Shown in pieces: positions 37,320 to 45,751 of a stretch of DNA of 64,000 nucleotides (position 1 is its first letter; each line of letters begins with the position of its first letter). A program made the position numbers and the translations under genes. The stretch is from the NCBI GenBank assembly GCA_934168245.1, contig CAKPMY010000009.1, positions 1 to 64,000 on the forward strand, read 5' to 3'. Below the pieces are notes generated by a model. That model saw nothing but the letters and a program-made list of their open reading frames with translations. It was not told the DNA's origin and did no database searches. This DNA is from an uncultured Bacilli bacterium. Its GTDB lineage: Bacteria > Bacillota_I > Bacilli_A > RF39 > UBA660.

Positions 37320-38249
37320 ATGGCTAATGATTTTAAAAATATGGAAAATAAAGACTTGAATGGTGCTAGTAATGATAAGTCAATAGATACTATGAGTACT
37401 AATAATAAAGAAAATAGTACTGTGTCTAAAAAGAAGAAGGAAAAGAAACGAATTAAGGCGACACTTTTACTTTTGTTGATTATTGTTATGCCGTTTATAC
37501 TTATTTCGGGAATTTTTATTACGACATATAATGTATTAACTGCTGATGAAAGAGCCGAAAAAAAAGAGATAACAAATAAGGCTGTTGAGTATTTTTCAGA
37601 GAAGTATGATATTAAGAAAAAGGATATAAAAATAATTTTTAATAATTTTTATGGTAAAGATAAAGAATGTTTTTTGGCATGTGATGCAAATCGAGCATTT
37701 ATTACTTATAAAAATGAGGAGTATATAATTTATTATGATCCGTATACAAATACTTATAATGATAATTTTCAATATAATAGAGTATATGAAGATTTTTTAA
37801 AATACTTAAATAATAGAATAAGTTTTGCAACTGAAATAAAAATCGAACATTTAGAAAGCGATGTAACTTGGACATCTCAAAAATATGAAGGTAATTTAAA
37901 AGAATATTTTGCAAAAATAAAAGCAAGTCGTGCATCGAAAGAGTTGAATACCGTTGTTAGTATTTGGTTAGATGCACAAACTGCTGAAGAAGCCAAAATG
38001 TTAAAAGAAAAGTATTCAACAGAGATTAATGAGTTAATAAATGAATTTGAAGATTTGAAAATTGGCTATCGAATTATTATTTCAAGTAAATTTAGTAATT
38101 ATTATTCTCATTCGTTTTATTATTATGATATGTATAATTCTAAATATTCTTTTTATGATAATGTAGATAATACTTCTTCGACTTGTGATAGAGATAATTT
38201 TGAAGGTGGAGTTTGTGTTTCTGATATGACAGAAGAGAATGATGTATAA
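37320..38249 (+). CDS. Single-pass membrane protein of unknown function
   Basis: 309 residues. A polar, Lys-rich cytoplasmic start (about 1-46) leads to one membrane helix (about 47-71), then an extracytoplasmic domain rich in Tyr, Asn and Lys. Four Cys may pair (CFLAC, and two in the C-terminal CDRDNFEGGVC). AGGAGG precedes the ATG. No family recognised. A decayed copy of its C-terminus lies directly upstream and a strong terminator directly downstream. Confidence 0.7.
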   Translation: MANDFKNMENKDLNGASNDKSIDTMSTNNKENSTVSKKKKEKKRIKATLLLLLIIVMPFILISGIFITTYNVLTADERAEKKEITNKAVEYFSEKYDIKKKDIKIIFNNFYGKDKECFLACDANRAFITYKNEEYIIYYDPYTNTYNDNFQYNRVYEDFLKYLNNRISFATEIKIEHLESDVTWTSQKYEGNLKEYFAKIKASRASKELNTVVSIWLDAQTAEEAKMLKEKYSTEINELINEFEDLKIGYRIIISSKFSNYYSHSFYYYDMYNSKYSFYDNVDNTSSTCDRDNFEGGVCVSDMTEENDV

Positions 38250-38282
38250 AATATCCATTTATAATTAAAGATTATATTAATT

Positions 38283-38317
38283 AGTTCTAATAAGTAACTT
38301 TTATTAGAACTTTTTTC
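38283..38317 (+). terminator. Strong intrinsic terminator
   Basis: AGTTCTAATAA (38283-38293) and TTATTAGAACT (38301-38311) form a perfect 11-pair stem with a 7-base loop, followed by U6. Confidence 0.85.
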
Positions 38318-38404
38318 TTTTTAATAGTTAGTTCTATAGTTTAATAGTGATTGTGTTTATCTAAATATTATGTTAAAGTTTAATTATAATAAGGAGTGAG
38401 TTTT

Positions 38405-39565
38405 GTGGTACAAAGTGATAGTTCTAGGAAGGGTGTTAATTTAAAAAAGAAGATAATAAGAGAATACATATATGTTGGCTGTACAATTTTGATTTCATAC
38501 TTATTGCCATTAGTGGCACTAGTTTTAATGGGAGATAAAACAGGTCTTGACTATATTGGGGAGTCTTTAGCAGTTGTATTATTACTAAGATTTTTACAAG
38601 CTATTGCTGTTATTATATTTTTTGTAGTTAATCCAATTAAAATACTGATTTCTTATAAATATGAATTTAAGAATATTATTCCTAAAAGTAAAAAAATATT
38701 GAGTATTATAATAACGCTTTTTCCGGTTTTAATTTCAATACTAATAATTTTTAGAGCTCCAATAGAAAATTATACTTTTAAGCAAAAATATTTTACTGGT
38801 AAGAATGCTTATTCTTTGACTTATGATGAGTATAAATCACCGAACGAATTTAAAGAGGAACTTGATAAAAGAGGATTTATTTATAATGCTAGTTTTGAAT
38901 TATTAAGATTAAATCAAAAATATGATAACTTTGATCAAGCATTTTCTAAGTATTATTATGAAAAAGCAACAGTAATGACGTTACCTACTAAGTTGAATGA
39001 TTTTTATGATGGTAAAGATGATAATAACGTAATTACATTTGATTCTTCTAAAAAAGCACCTGGGTATATTTATAATACAATTTTGTCTTTATATAGTAAA
39101 AATGAAGACTTAAAATATGTTCCGGTAAGTAGATATGATAAAGATACATATATTACTGGTAATTTTTTCCCATATTATGAAGATTATTATATTGAGTGTA
39201 AGATACTTTATATTGATAATGATATTTATGCCATTATTGGAGTTGGACAAAGTTATGATGTTTTCAAATACTTTGATGATAAAAGAGAAGGGTATAAGCC
39301 AAGTTATACATATCCTTATCATATGATTGTATCAGAAAAAGATACTATTACTACCTTTGTTGATGGAAAATATTATCCAGATGGAGCGATTGAAAATTAT
39401 GGTGATCGTTTTACAATGATACCAAATAAAAATAAAAGATCTTGGAGTGAATTTTATGAGGTAAGGAAAGTAGATAAAGTTGATGTTGTGACAATTAATC
39501 AGATTGCTAAAGAATTGCAGGAAGGTGTATTAAAAGAGTCTATAGATTATCATTTTAATAACTAA
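38405..39565 (+). CDS. Multi-pass membrane protein with large outside domain, unknown function
   Basis: 386 residues. Three membrane helices (about 22-43, 54-76 and 97-118) are followed by an extracytoplasmic domain of about 265 residues rich in Tyr and Asp. The GTG at 38405 is preferred since AAGGAG lies 8 bases upstream; an earlier GTG abuts that site. No family recognised. It has terminators on both sides, so it is a single-gene unit. Like the gene before it, it is absent from this place in B. subtilis. Confidence 0.65.
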   Translation: MVQSDSSRKGVNLKKKIIREYIYVGCTILISYLLPLVALVLMGDKTGLDYIGESLAVVLLLRFLQAIAVIIFFVVNPIKILISYKYEFKNIIPKSKKILSIIITLFPVLISILIIFRAPIENYTFKQKYFTGKNAYSLTYDEYKSPNEFKEELDKRGFIYNASFELLRLNQKYDNFDQAFSKYYYEKATVMTLPTKLNDFYDGKDDNNVITFDSSKKAPGYIYNTILSLYSKNEDLKYVPVSRYDKDTYITGNFFPYYEDYYIECKILYIDNDIYAIIGVGQSYDVFKYFDDKREGYKPSYTYPYHMIVSEKDTITTFVDGKYYPDGAIENYGDRFTMIPNKNKRSWSEFYEVRKVDKVDVVTINQIAKELQEGVLKESIDYHFNN

Positions 39566-39568
39566 GCA

Positions 39569-39601
39569 AGTATCCTAAGTAGAAATTAGGGTACTTTTTT
39601 T
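39569..39601 (+). terminator. Intrinsic terminator
   Basis: AGTATCCTAA (39569-39578) and TTAGGGTACT (39586-39595) form a 10-pair stem with one G-U, followed by U7. Confidence 0.8.
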
Positions 39602-39662
39602 GAAATAATATTGTTAAATTTTTTTGTACTTTTTTTCATATATATTAATGAAAGGAGTATGT

Positions 39663-40493
39663 ATGAATAATAATACTTATGTAGTACAAAAGGGAGATAC
39701 TTTGTATGGTATATCTAGACAGTTTAATACTAGTATGCAGAGATTACGAGAATTAAATAATTTAAGTAGTGATAATTTATCGATTGGACAAGTATTAATA
39801 GTTGCGGTTAACAGTGATAGTAATCCTTCTGAGTGTGTTACTTATACAGTTAAGAAGGGAGATAGTTTATATAGTATAGCGAGACAATATAATAGTACAG
39901 TTGATGCGATAAAAAGATATAATAATTTAACTTCTAATAATTTAAGTATAGAACAAAAATTAAAGATGCCTTGTTATATGAAAGATACAGATAATACTAT
40001 TAAGCCTAATTTTGTTATGTACACAGTTAAGGCTGGAGATAGTCTATATTCAATAGCACAGAAATATGGTACGACAGTTGATAAAATTAAGGCTGATAAT
40101 AAACTTAGTTCTAATACATTGAGTATAGGGCAGGTATTGATGATTGAGGATAATACTTCTGGTACAATAGTTGAAGAGTGTTTTGGAGAAGACGAAGTTT
40201 TAGAAGAAAACTATATCGTATATATAGTTAAATCTGGAGATAATCTGTATTCAATAGCCAGAAAATATAATACTACAGTGTCAGAGATTAAAAGTCTTAA
40301 TAATCTTACTACTAATAATTTAAGTATAGGACAAGAATTAAAAATACCTAGTGTTGGTAGTGTATATATAGTTAAACGAGGAGATAGTTTATATAGTATA
40401 GCAAATAAATTTAATACGACAGTTAATTCTATAAAGAGTAAGAATAATCTTACTAGTAATAATTTGAGTGTAGGACAAGAATTAATTATTTAG
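39663..40493 (+). CDS. Five-LysM-domain protein, SafA-like spore coat/cortex candidate
   Basis: 276 residues made almost wholly of five LysM repeats, each starting Y.V..GD.LY.I, at about 5-46, 58-101, 118-160, 182-225 and 230-272. LysM binds N-acetylglucosamine in peptidoglycan. There is no signal peptide, as in SafA of B. subtilis, which works at the cortex-coat border and is processed by the protease YabG. A yabG gene lies three genes downstream here. Sporulation use is an inference from that and from the neighbours. GGAG precedes the ATG. Confidence 0.75.
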   Translation: MNNNTYVVQKGDTLYGISRQFNTSMQRLRELNNLSSDNLSIGQVLIVAVNSDSNPSECVTYTVKKGDSLYSIARQYNSTVDAIKRYNNLTSNNLSIEQKLKMPCYMKDTDNTIKPNFVMYTVKAGDSLYSIAQKYGTTVDKIKADNKLSSNTLSIGQVLMIEDNTSGTIVEECFGEDEVLEENYIVYIVKSGDNLYSIARKYNTTVSEIKSLNNLTTNNLSIGQELKIPSVGSVYIVKRGDSLYSIANKFNTTVNSIKSKNNLTSNNLSVGQELII

Positions 40494-40584
40494 AGAGAAA
40501 TATTATGAGAGGGTAATAATATATTTACTTAGTTTTTAGTAATTCTCTCTTACTACTTAAGAAAATATATTATTTTGTTTTATT

Positions 40585-40980
40585 ATGGAAGAAGAATTTA
40601 ATAGTGAAAAATATGCTGATTATTTAAAAGATAATCCTGGATCGGGACTTTTAAGAGTACAGGTATTTACGGCTAATCAGGCTTTTCCTTTAGAAAATGT
40701 TGAGATAAAAGTATATAAAGAAATCGATGGGAAAAGAGTAGTCTTTTATACTGGAGTTACAGATTCTAGCGGGATAATTGATAATATTAATTTACCTACT
40801 AAGGAAGTAAAAGAAGTAGTAGAGTCGGCTGCTGATATTACAGCAACTAATTATATTATAGAGGCTAAGTATCCTAAAACTTCAGTTGCTCAGGAATATA
40901 TTGTCTCTATTTATGATGATTTGAAAGTTATTCAACCAATTAGATTTTCTAGTGTTGTTAATGGAGGTTTTAATGAATAA
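40585..40980 (+). CDS. Small protein with carboxypeptidase-regulatory-like beta-sandwich
   Basis: 131 residues, no signal peptide. The pattern LLRVQVFTANQAFPLENVEIKV with a later YTGVTDSSGIIDNI fits a transthyretin-like/Big-type sandwich often found in structural proteins. No clear ribosome site precedes the ATG. The last 8 bases overlap the next gene, which codes for a peptidoglycan-binding protein. Similar pairs occur in sporulating Clostridia as far as I recall. The exact role is unknown. Confidence 0.65.
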   Translation: MEEEFNSEKYADYLKDNPGSGLLRVQVFTANQAFPLENVEIKVYKEIDGKRVVFYTGVTDSSGIIDNINLPTKEVKEVVESAADITATNYIIEAKYPKTSVAQEYIVSIYDDLKVIQPIRFSSVVNGGFNE

Positions 40981-42328
40981 TAGTGTTATTAATTATCCTA
41001 CGATACCAACGGAAATAGTTGTTCATTTAGGGGCTCCTGATGAGGCTGCGGAAAATGTTAGTTTACCTTTTGTTGATTATATAAAAAATGTTGCTTCTAA
41101 TGAAATATATCCAACTTGGCCTGATAGTGCGATAGAGGCTAATATTTTGGCACAGATTTCGTTTGCTTTAAATCGTATTTATAATGAATGGTATCCAAGT
41201 AAAGGGTATTCTTTTGATATTACTTCAGTTCCAGCATATGATCAGGCATTTAAAGTTAATAGTCAGGTATTTGATAAGATTTCTAAGAAAGTAGATCAAA
41301 TATTTAATAATTATATTTATCGTAAAGGACAGATTCAGCCTCTTAGTGCCATTTATTGCGATGGAAAAGTTACTACTTGTAATGGATTGTCACAATGGGG
41401 AAGTGTTTCTTTAGCAAGACAAAATAAAACACCAATAGAAATACTTAGACATTATTATGGTGATGATGTTAATATATTTGAAAATGCAGCGACTGGAGAA
41501 ATGGTAGGAGTATATCCTGGGTATCCAATAGAGATGGGAAATGCAGGAGATAAAGTTAGAGTTATTCAAAGAGAGTTAAACAGAATTTCTAATAATTATC
41601 CTGCTATACCTAAAATACCTAAAGTAAATGGAGTATTTGGAGTTTATACGGAGAATAGTGTTAAGAAGTTTCAAGAAATATTTAACTTGAATCAAACTGG
41701 TGTTGTTGATTATGCTACTTGGTATAAGATTAAATATATTTATAATGCGGTTAAAAGGGTTTATGATATTTATTCTGAGGGTATAGTTGAAGAAGAGGCT
41801 AAATATGATTATGGGCCAACATTAAAGTATTCAGATGTAGGATTAGGTGTTAGAGTATTACATTATGTATTACTTACTATTGCTTATTTTGATCCAGATT
41901 TGCCATCATTAAGAGTAAATAATGTTTTTAATGATAATACGAAGGCTATGGTTGTAGCGTTTCAGAAAAAATATGGGTTACCAGCAACGGGAGAAGTGGA
42001 TGCTGATACTTGGAATAAAATAGTTGAAGTATATAGAGAGGTAATAAAAAATATTCCACCAGAATATGCCCAGTATGAGGATGAGTTTTTTCAAGGAAGA
42101 TTACTTGCACTGGGAATGTCTGGAGATGATGTTAGAATAATACAGAGATTTTTATTACAAATATGTAGAAAGTTTGGAAGTATACCGGGAGTTAGAGTTT
42201 CGGGAATATTTGATGATTTAATGGAACGATCAGTTATGAAAATTCAAGGACTTTTTGATATACCGGTTACAGGAGTTATAGATCCAATTACTTGGTACAA
42301 TATTGTAGAGTATTCTAAACAGGAGTAA
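40973..42328 (+). CDS. SpoIID-like and triple peptidoglycan-binding protein
   Basis: 451 residues without a signal peptide. The N-terminal part (about 1-170) has EIYPTWPDSAIEANILAQI and CDGLSQWGS-like CNGLSQWGSVSLA, features of SpoIID/LytB-type domains. Three PG_binding_1 domains follow (about 195-260, 290-360, 385-450), each with a VRVIQ-like start and a GV.....TWY/W end. A role in spore cortex or coat building is likely. GGAGG precedes the ATG at 40973, which overlaps the previous stop. Confidence 0.75.
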   Translation: MNNSVINYPTIPTEIVVHLGAPDEAAENVSLPFVDYIKNVASNEIYPTWPDSAIEANILAQISFALNRIYNEWYPSKGYSFDITSVPAYDQAFKVNSQVFDKISKKVDQIFNNYIYRKGQIQPLSAIYCDGKVTTCNGLSQWGSVSLARQNKTPIEILRHYYGDDVNIFENAATGEMVGVYPGYPIEMGNAGDKVRVIQRELNRISNNYPAIPKIPKVNGVFGVYTENSVKKFQEIFNLNQTGVVDYATWYKIKYIYNAVKRVYDIYSEGIVEEEAKYDYGPTLKYSDVGLGVRVLHYVLLTIAYFDPDLPSLRVNNVFNDNTKAMVVAFQKKYGLPATGEVDADTWNKIVEVYREVIKNIPPEYAQYEDEFFQGRLLALGMSGDDVRIIQRFLLQICRKFGSIPGVRVSGIFDDLMERSVMKIQGLFDIPVTGVIDPITWYNIVEYSKQE

Positions 42329-42353
42329 TATTTTAAGATTTAGAACATATACT
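42326..42353 (+). promoter_or_regulatory. Candidate sigma-E (mother-cell) promoter of yabG
   Basis: TAATATT (42326-42332) matches the sigma-E -35 consensus KMATATT fully. CATATACT (42346-42353) matches the -10 CATACANT closely, with a 13-base spacer. It starts at the stop codon of the gene before. B. subtilis yabG is a mother-cell gene, though under sigma-K. Confidence 0.45.
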
Positions 42354-42373
42354 TAAGTGGAGATGATTGTGTT

Positions 42374-43153
42374 TTGAATTTTAGAATAGGTGATTTAGTA
42401 ACAAGAATATCTCATAAACATGATGTCTTATTTAAGATAGTTAGTATTGAAGGTAATACAGTCTTTTTAAAAGGTGTTGATTTAAGACTTGTTGCGGATA
42501 GTGATATAGATGATTTAGTTAAAGTAGATGAACATGTTACTGAGGATTCTTTAATTATTGAGAAGAATGTTAGAGATTTGAATATTGATAGAAGTCAATA
42601 CTTTTATTTACCTGGTAAAATATTACATATAGATGGAGATAATGATTATTTAGAAAGATGTATGAAATTTTATGAGGATATGAGAGTTAAGGCTAATGGA
42701 ATTGCTCTTTCAGAGATTGAAATGGGGAGTAGAATATTAGAACTTTTAAAAGAGTTTGATCCGGATATTGTTGTTATTACTGGACATGATGCCTATTACT
42801 CTAAGAAAAATGATATTAGTGACTTAAATAATTATCAGAATACAAGTAATTTTATTGATGCTGTTAAAATGGCTAGAAAGTATGAAAAGGGTCATGATAA
42901 ACTAATAGTTATTGCTGGAGCATGTCAGTCTAATTATGAAGAATTGATAAAGGCTGGTGCTAATTTTGCTTCTAGTCCGAAGAGGATTAATATACATGCT
43001 CTAGATCCGGCTATTATTGCGTCATCTATTGCTTTATCTGATAGGAATAAAAGTATTGATTTAATTCATTTAATTGATAAGACTAAATATGGAAAGGATG
43101 GGATTGGTGGAATTATTACAAATGGAACAATGTATGTGGGGTATCCAAGATGA
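42374..43153 (+). CDS. yabG: Sporulation-specific protease YabG
   Basis: Cysteine-type protease (peptidase family U57) that trims coat proteins such as SafA and SpoIVA in B. subtilis. Recognised by IGDLVTRISHKHDVLFKI at the start, LHIDGDNDYLERC, VVITGHDAYY and VIAGACQSNYEELIKAGANFASSPKRINIHALDP (in two parts). 259 residues against about 290. A TTG start is used, 11 bases after GGAG. The yabG-veg order with a 4-base overlap is as in Bacilli. Confidence 0.88.
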   Translation: MNFRIGDLVTRISHKHDVLFKIVSIEGNTVFLKGVDLRLVADSDIDDLVKVDEHVTEDSLIIEKNVRDLNIDRSQYFYLPGKILHIDGDNDYLERCMKFYEDMRVKANGIALSEIEMGSRILELLKEFDPDIVVITGHDAYYSKKNDISDLNNYQNTSNFIDAVKMARKYEKGHDKLIVIAGACQSNYEELIKAGANFASSPKRINIHALDPAIIASSIALSDRNKSIDLIHLIDKTKYGKDGIGGIITNGTMYVGYPR

Positions 43154-43362
43154 CATTAGATAAAATAAAAGAGTTTGTAAAGGAAAATAAGGGTATTCAA
43201 CATTCTTTTAAATTTAAAGGTACAAGAAATCAAGTAGATGAGTTTGAAGGAGTTATTACAGATTTATATCCGGCTATTTTTATTATAACTTTGGAAGATG
43301 ATAAAGTTAAATCTTTTAGTTATAGTGACTTATTGGCGGATAACTTAGAAATAGTTGATTAG
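43150..43362 (+). CDS. veg: Veg protein
   Basis: 70 residues, small SH3-like beta-barrel. In B. subtilis Veg is strongly expressed, linked to spore outgrowth and to biofilm gene control through SinR. GIQHSFKFKGTRNQVDEFEG fits the family, except that the usual N-terminus is shortened. The ATG overlaps the yabG stop (ATGA). Confidence 0.85.
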   Translation: MTLDKIKEFVKENKGIQHSFKFKGTRNQVDEFEGVITDLYPAIFIITLEDDKVKSFSYSDLLADNLEIVD

Positions 43363-43400
43363 TTTTTCTAGTGTTTGATATAATTATATTGGTGTAGGAT

Positions 43401-44660
43401 ATGAATAATAAGATGTTAGAGGTATTTTACTATTTAGAGAGGCAACTTAGTTGGAGAGTAAAAGTTAATTATTATATTCGGACTTTATCTGGTTTTTGTG
43501 AAAAAACCGGAGTTTTTTCTTTGGTTGATGTTAATATAGGTAAGTCTATTATAGGGATATTAGATGATACGAGAATAGAGTTAGAGTTTTTTGGACCTAG
43601 TAGTTTTATTAAGATTTTGGAAGTATCTTGCCAGGAAGGATTTTATATAAAAATATATGAAACTGAAAAATTAAATTTAGAGGAGTTAAACTCTTTAAAA
43701 AGTGTAAGTCAATATACTATGGTTTTGAAAAATGAGATATTGGGTACTGATTTTTATAGATTGTATAAAGAGTATTTGAAATATAGAAATAGTAGTGAAC
43801 TTAAGTTTAGGGATTTGTTTACTGATACTAATTTATTTTCTAATAAGGCTAAGGTTTATTTGTTTTCGAATGAGCCTTTAAAAATGATGTTTAGTGATAA
43901 GAAATTCTTTTTGGAACAAGACTTAAATAATAAGAAGATATTTTCAATAACGGCAGCAGGGGACTTTTTCTTTAATTCGTGTCTTTTAGGTTGTAAGAAT
44001 ATGACTTTAGTTGATATTAATGAGTATGCAAGTTATTATTTTGAAATTAAAAAGGCAATGATTAAAAAATATAAGTATTGGGAATTTATATCTATGTATA
44101 AAGATTTATCTACTATTTATTATAAATTTGATGAGTATAGTTCTTTTATAAGAGAGGATATTAGAGAAGAAATTATAAGTAAATTTTCATTATATAGAGA
44201 TGATGTTTTAGGATTTTTAAAGAATATTTTTTGGGCTGATTATTATGAATTTAATAATATAGATAGGGGAATTGATTTTTTTAGAGATCATAACTTATAT
44301 TTAAGTAGTGAAGAGAATTATAATAAACTTAGGAGTTGTCTTTTGAATGATGAGATTAATTTAAGTCTACAGGTTTCATCTTTATTTGATCTTGATTTTA
44401 ATAATACTAGTTGTTATGACTATATTTATTTAAGTAATGTAGGAGATTACTGTGATGATTTTTTGTTTTATCAGTTTTTAATAAATATTAAGAATAAAAT
44501 TTTAAAAGATACTGGTAAAATTATCTTAATTTATAGAACAGATAAGTATAGGTATTTAATTGATAAAAACTTTTGTAAAATTACTAAATATAGTATGTCA
44601 TATAGGCAGTCTAGTAATACTAGTATGGATAATGTTATTCTTTATTGTTCTTTTAATTGA
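43401..44660 (+). CDS. Putative SAM-dependent protein, DUF3419/BtaA-like
   Basis: 419 residues. The C-terminal two thirds contain SITAAGDFFFNSCLLGC followed by LVDINEYASYYFEIK. This resembles the SAM-binding loop and acidic residue of DUF3419/BtaA proteins, which transfer the aminocarboxypropyl group of SAM to diacylglycerol. The first 130 residues are not recognised. Whether it makes betaine-type lipids is unknown. It stands between veg and spoVG, where B. subtilis has sspF-ispE-purR-yabJ. Confidence 0.5.
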   Translation: MNNKMLEVFYYLERQLSWRVKVNYYIRTLSGFCEKTGVFSLVDVNIGKSIIGILDDTRIELEFFGPSSFIKILEVSCQEGFYIKIYETEKLNLEELNSLKSVSQYTMVLKNEILGTDFYRLYKEYLKYRNSSELKFRDLFTDTNLFSNKAKVYLFSNEPLKMMFSDKKFFLEQDLNNKKIFSITAAGDFFFNSCLLGCKNMTLVDINEYASYYFEIKKAMIKKYKYWEFISMYKDLSTIYYKFDEYSSFIREDIREEIISKFSLYRDDVLGFLKNIFWADYYEFNNIDRGIDFFRDHNLYLSSEENYNKLRSCLLNDEINLSLQVSSLFDLDFNNTSCYDYIYLSNVGDYCDDFLFYQFLINIKNKILKDTGKIILIYRTDKYRYLIDKNFCKITKYSMSYRQSSNTSMDNVILYCSFN

Positions 44661-44720
44661 TTTTACGATGATTAGGCAATATAAAATGCTTGATTTTTAT
44701 ATTTTTATATTATAAAATAT

Positions 44721-44748
44721 CCTTATAAAGTGTTCATACTTTATAAGG
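44721..44748 (+). promoter_or_regulatory. Perfect hairpin overlapping the spoVG ribosome site
   Basis: CCTTATAAAGT (44721-44731) pairs fully with ACTTTATAAGG (44738-44748) over a 6-base loop. The 3' arm takes in the first bases of the ribosome site AAGGGAGG (44745-44752). A promoter-like TTGATT (44690) with TATAAA (44711) would put the hairpin at the very 5' end of the mRNA. Confidence 0.6.
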
Positions 44749-44761
44749 GAGGAATATTCAT

Positions 44762-45043
44762 ATGAAAATTACATCTGTAAATGTACGCAAAATCGAAAAA
44801 GAAGGATCTCGCATGAAAGGTATCGCTTCAGTTTTGTTAGATGATAGTTTTGCTGTACATGATATTCGTATAATTGAAGGAGACAACGGACTATTTATAG
44901 CAATGCCTAGCCGAAAGACTGCTGCAGGTGGTTATCGTGATATAGCTCATCCAATTAATCCTGAAGTTCGTGCAATGTTTGAAGAAGCTATTTTAAATGC
45001 TTATGAGAACGCTGAAGATGTTTCAGAGGAAGAAGATGCTTAG
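44762..45043 (+). CDS. spoVG: Regulator SpoVG
   Basis: Nucleic-acid-binding regulator with pleiotropic roles in sporulation, division and virulence. [11 protein letters not shown] and the signature [21 protein letters not shown] are diagnostic. 93 residues, normal. The ribosome site partly lies in a hairpin. It has its own terminator, so it is a single-gene unit. Confidence 0.95.
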   Translation: MKITSVNVRKIEKEGSRMKGIASVLLDDSFAVHDIRIIEGDNGLFIAMPSRKTAAGGYRDIAHPINPEVRAMFEEAILNAYENAEDVSEEEDA

Positions 45044-45054
45044 GCATCTTTTTT
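45033..45054 (+). terminator. Intrinsic terminator at the end of spoVG
   Basis: AAGATGC (45033-45039) pairs with GCATCTT (45044-45050) around a TTAG loop that contains the stop codon, followed by U4. Confidence 0.8.
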
Positions 45055-45100
45055 AATTCTAAATTTATTTGTTTTGCATATAATTTTCTAGGAGGATTAT

Positions 45101-45394
45101 ATGGATAAACAAGATAATAGTATTAATAATTATAATCATGGAGTTAATTTATTTGAAAGAAAGAGTTTAATTATAACGGGAGTTAAAAAAATAGAAAACT
45201 TTGATAATGAACAGTTCTTGTTGGAAACTATTATGGGTTTTATGATTATAAAGGGAGTAGACTTAGAATTAGTTAAATTAGATACATTACAAGGAAATGT
45301 ATCAATAAAAGGAACTGTTAATAGTATTAATTATGTAGAAGAGAATACTAGAAAGAATAAGGAAGAAAGTATTTTTAATAGATTGTTTAAATAA
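45101..45394 (+). CDS. yabP: Sporulation protein YabP
   Basis: 97 residues. YabP/YqfC family: RKSLIITGVKKIENFDNEQF, LLETIMGFMIIKGVDLEL and a C-terminal GTVNSINY fit well. In B. subtilis it belongs to a mother-cell operon yabP-yabQ-divIC. AGGAGG precedes the ATG. Its stop overlaps yabQ by one base (TAATG). Confidence 0.85.
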   Translation: MDKQDNSINNYNHGVNLFERKSLIITGVKKIENFDNEQFLLETIMGFMIIKGVDLELVKLDTLQGNVSIKGTVNSINYVEENTRKNKEESIFNRLFK

Positions 45395-45669
45395 TGAATT
45401 TAAAAATACAAGTTTTTTCATTAATCTTTTCTTTAATATTTGGGGTTTTGTTTGGGACTTTAGTTAATTTGAATTATAAGTTAATTTTTAATAAGAATAT
45501 TAAAATAAAGATTATAGGTACTTTTACTTTGATATTAGATATATCATTAATATACTTTCTAGTTATAAAAAGAATAAATAATGGGATTTTGCATGTGTAT
45601 TTCTTGTTTATATTTTTAGTTGGATGTTATATAGGATTTACTTTAACGACGTTTTTACGTAAAAAATAA
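45394..45669 (+). CDS. yabQ: Spore cortex protein YabQ, short form
   Basis: 91 residues with about three membrane helices. Called YabQ from its position right after yabP (1-base overlap) and before divIC, and from the FSLIFGVLFGTLVNL region. B. subtilis YabQ, needed for cortex formation, has 211 residues, so this is less than half the length. It could be reduced or only distantly related. Confidence 0.65.
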   Translation: MNLKIQVFSLIFSLIFGVLFGTLVNLNYKLIFNKNIKIKIIGTFTLILDISLIYFLVIKRINNGILHVYFLFIFLVGCYIGFTLTTFLRKK

Positions 45670-45751
45670 GTGTAAAGTAAAGTCCTTTTTTTATTTTTTT
45701 ATATCTCTTTTTAGAAAGATGTCTTATAATATATGGTGAAAAGGTGGGTGA

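Noticed and set aside
39663..40493. Regular repeats that might suggest a CRISPR or satellite array
   Set aside because: They are coding repeats of about 40 residues, each a LysM domain, with diverged nucleotide sequence.
40497..40560. GAGAGAA...TTCTCTC inverted repeat before the gene at 40585 as a terminator
   Set aside because: It is not followed by a U-run and pairing is interrupted; at most an undefined leader structure.
45077..45084. CATATAAT as a sigma-E -10 before yabP
   Set aside because: No fitting -35 is found at 13 to 15 bases; the sequence is also a plausible sigma-A element.
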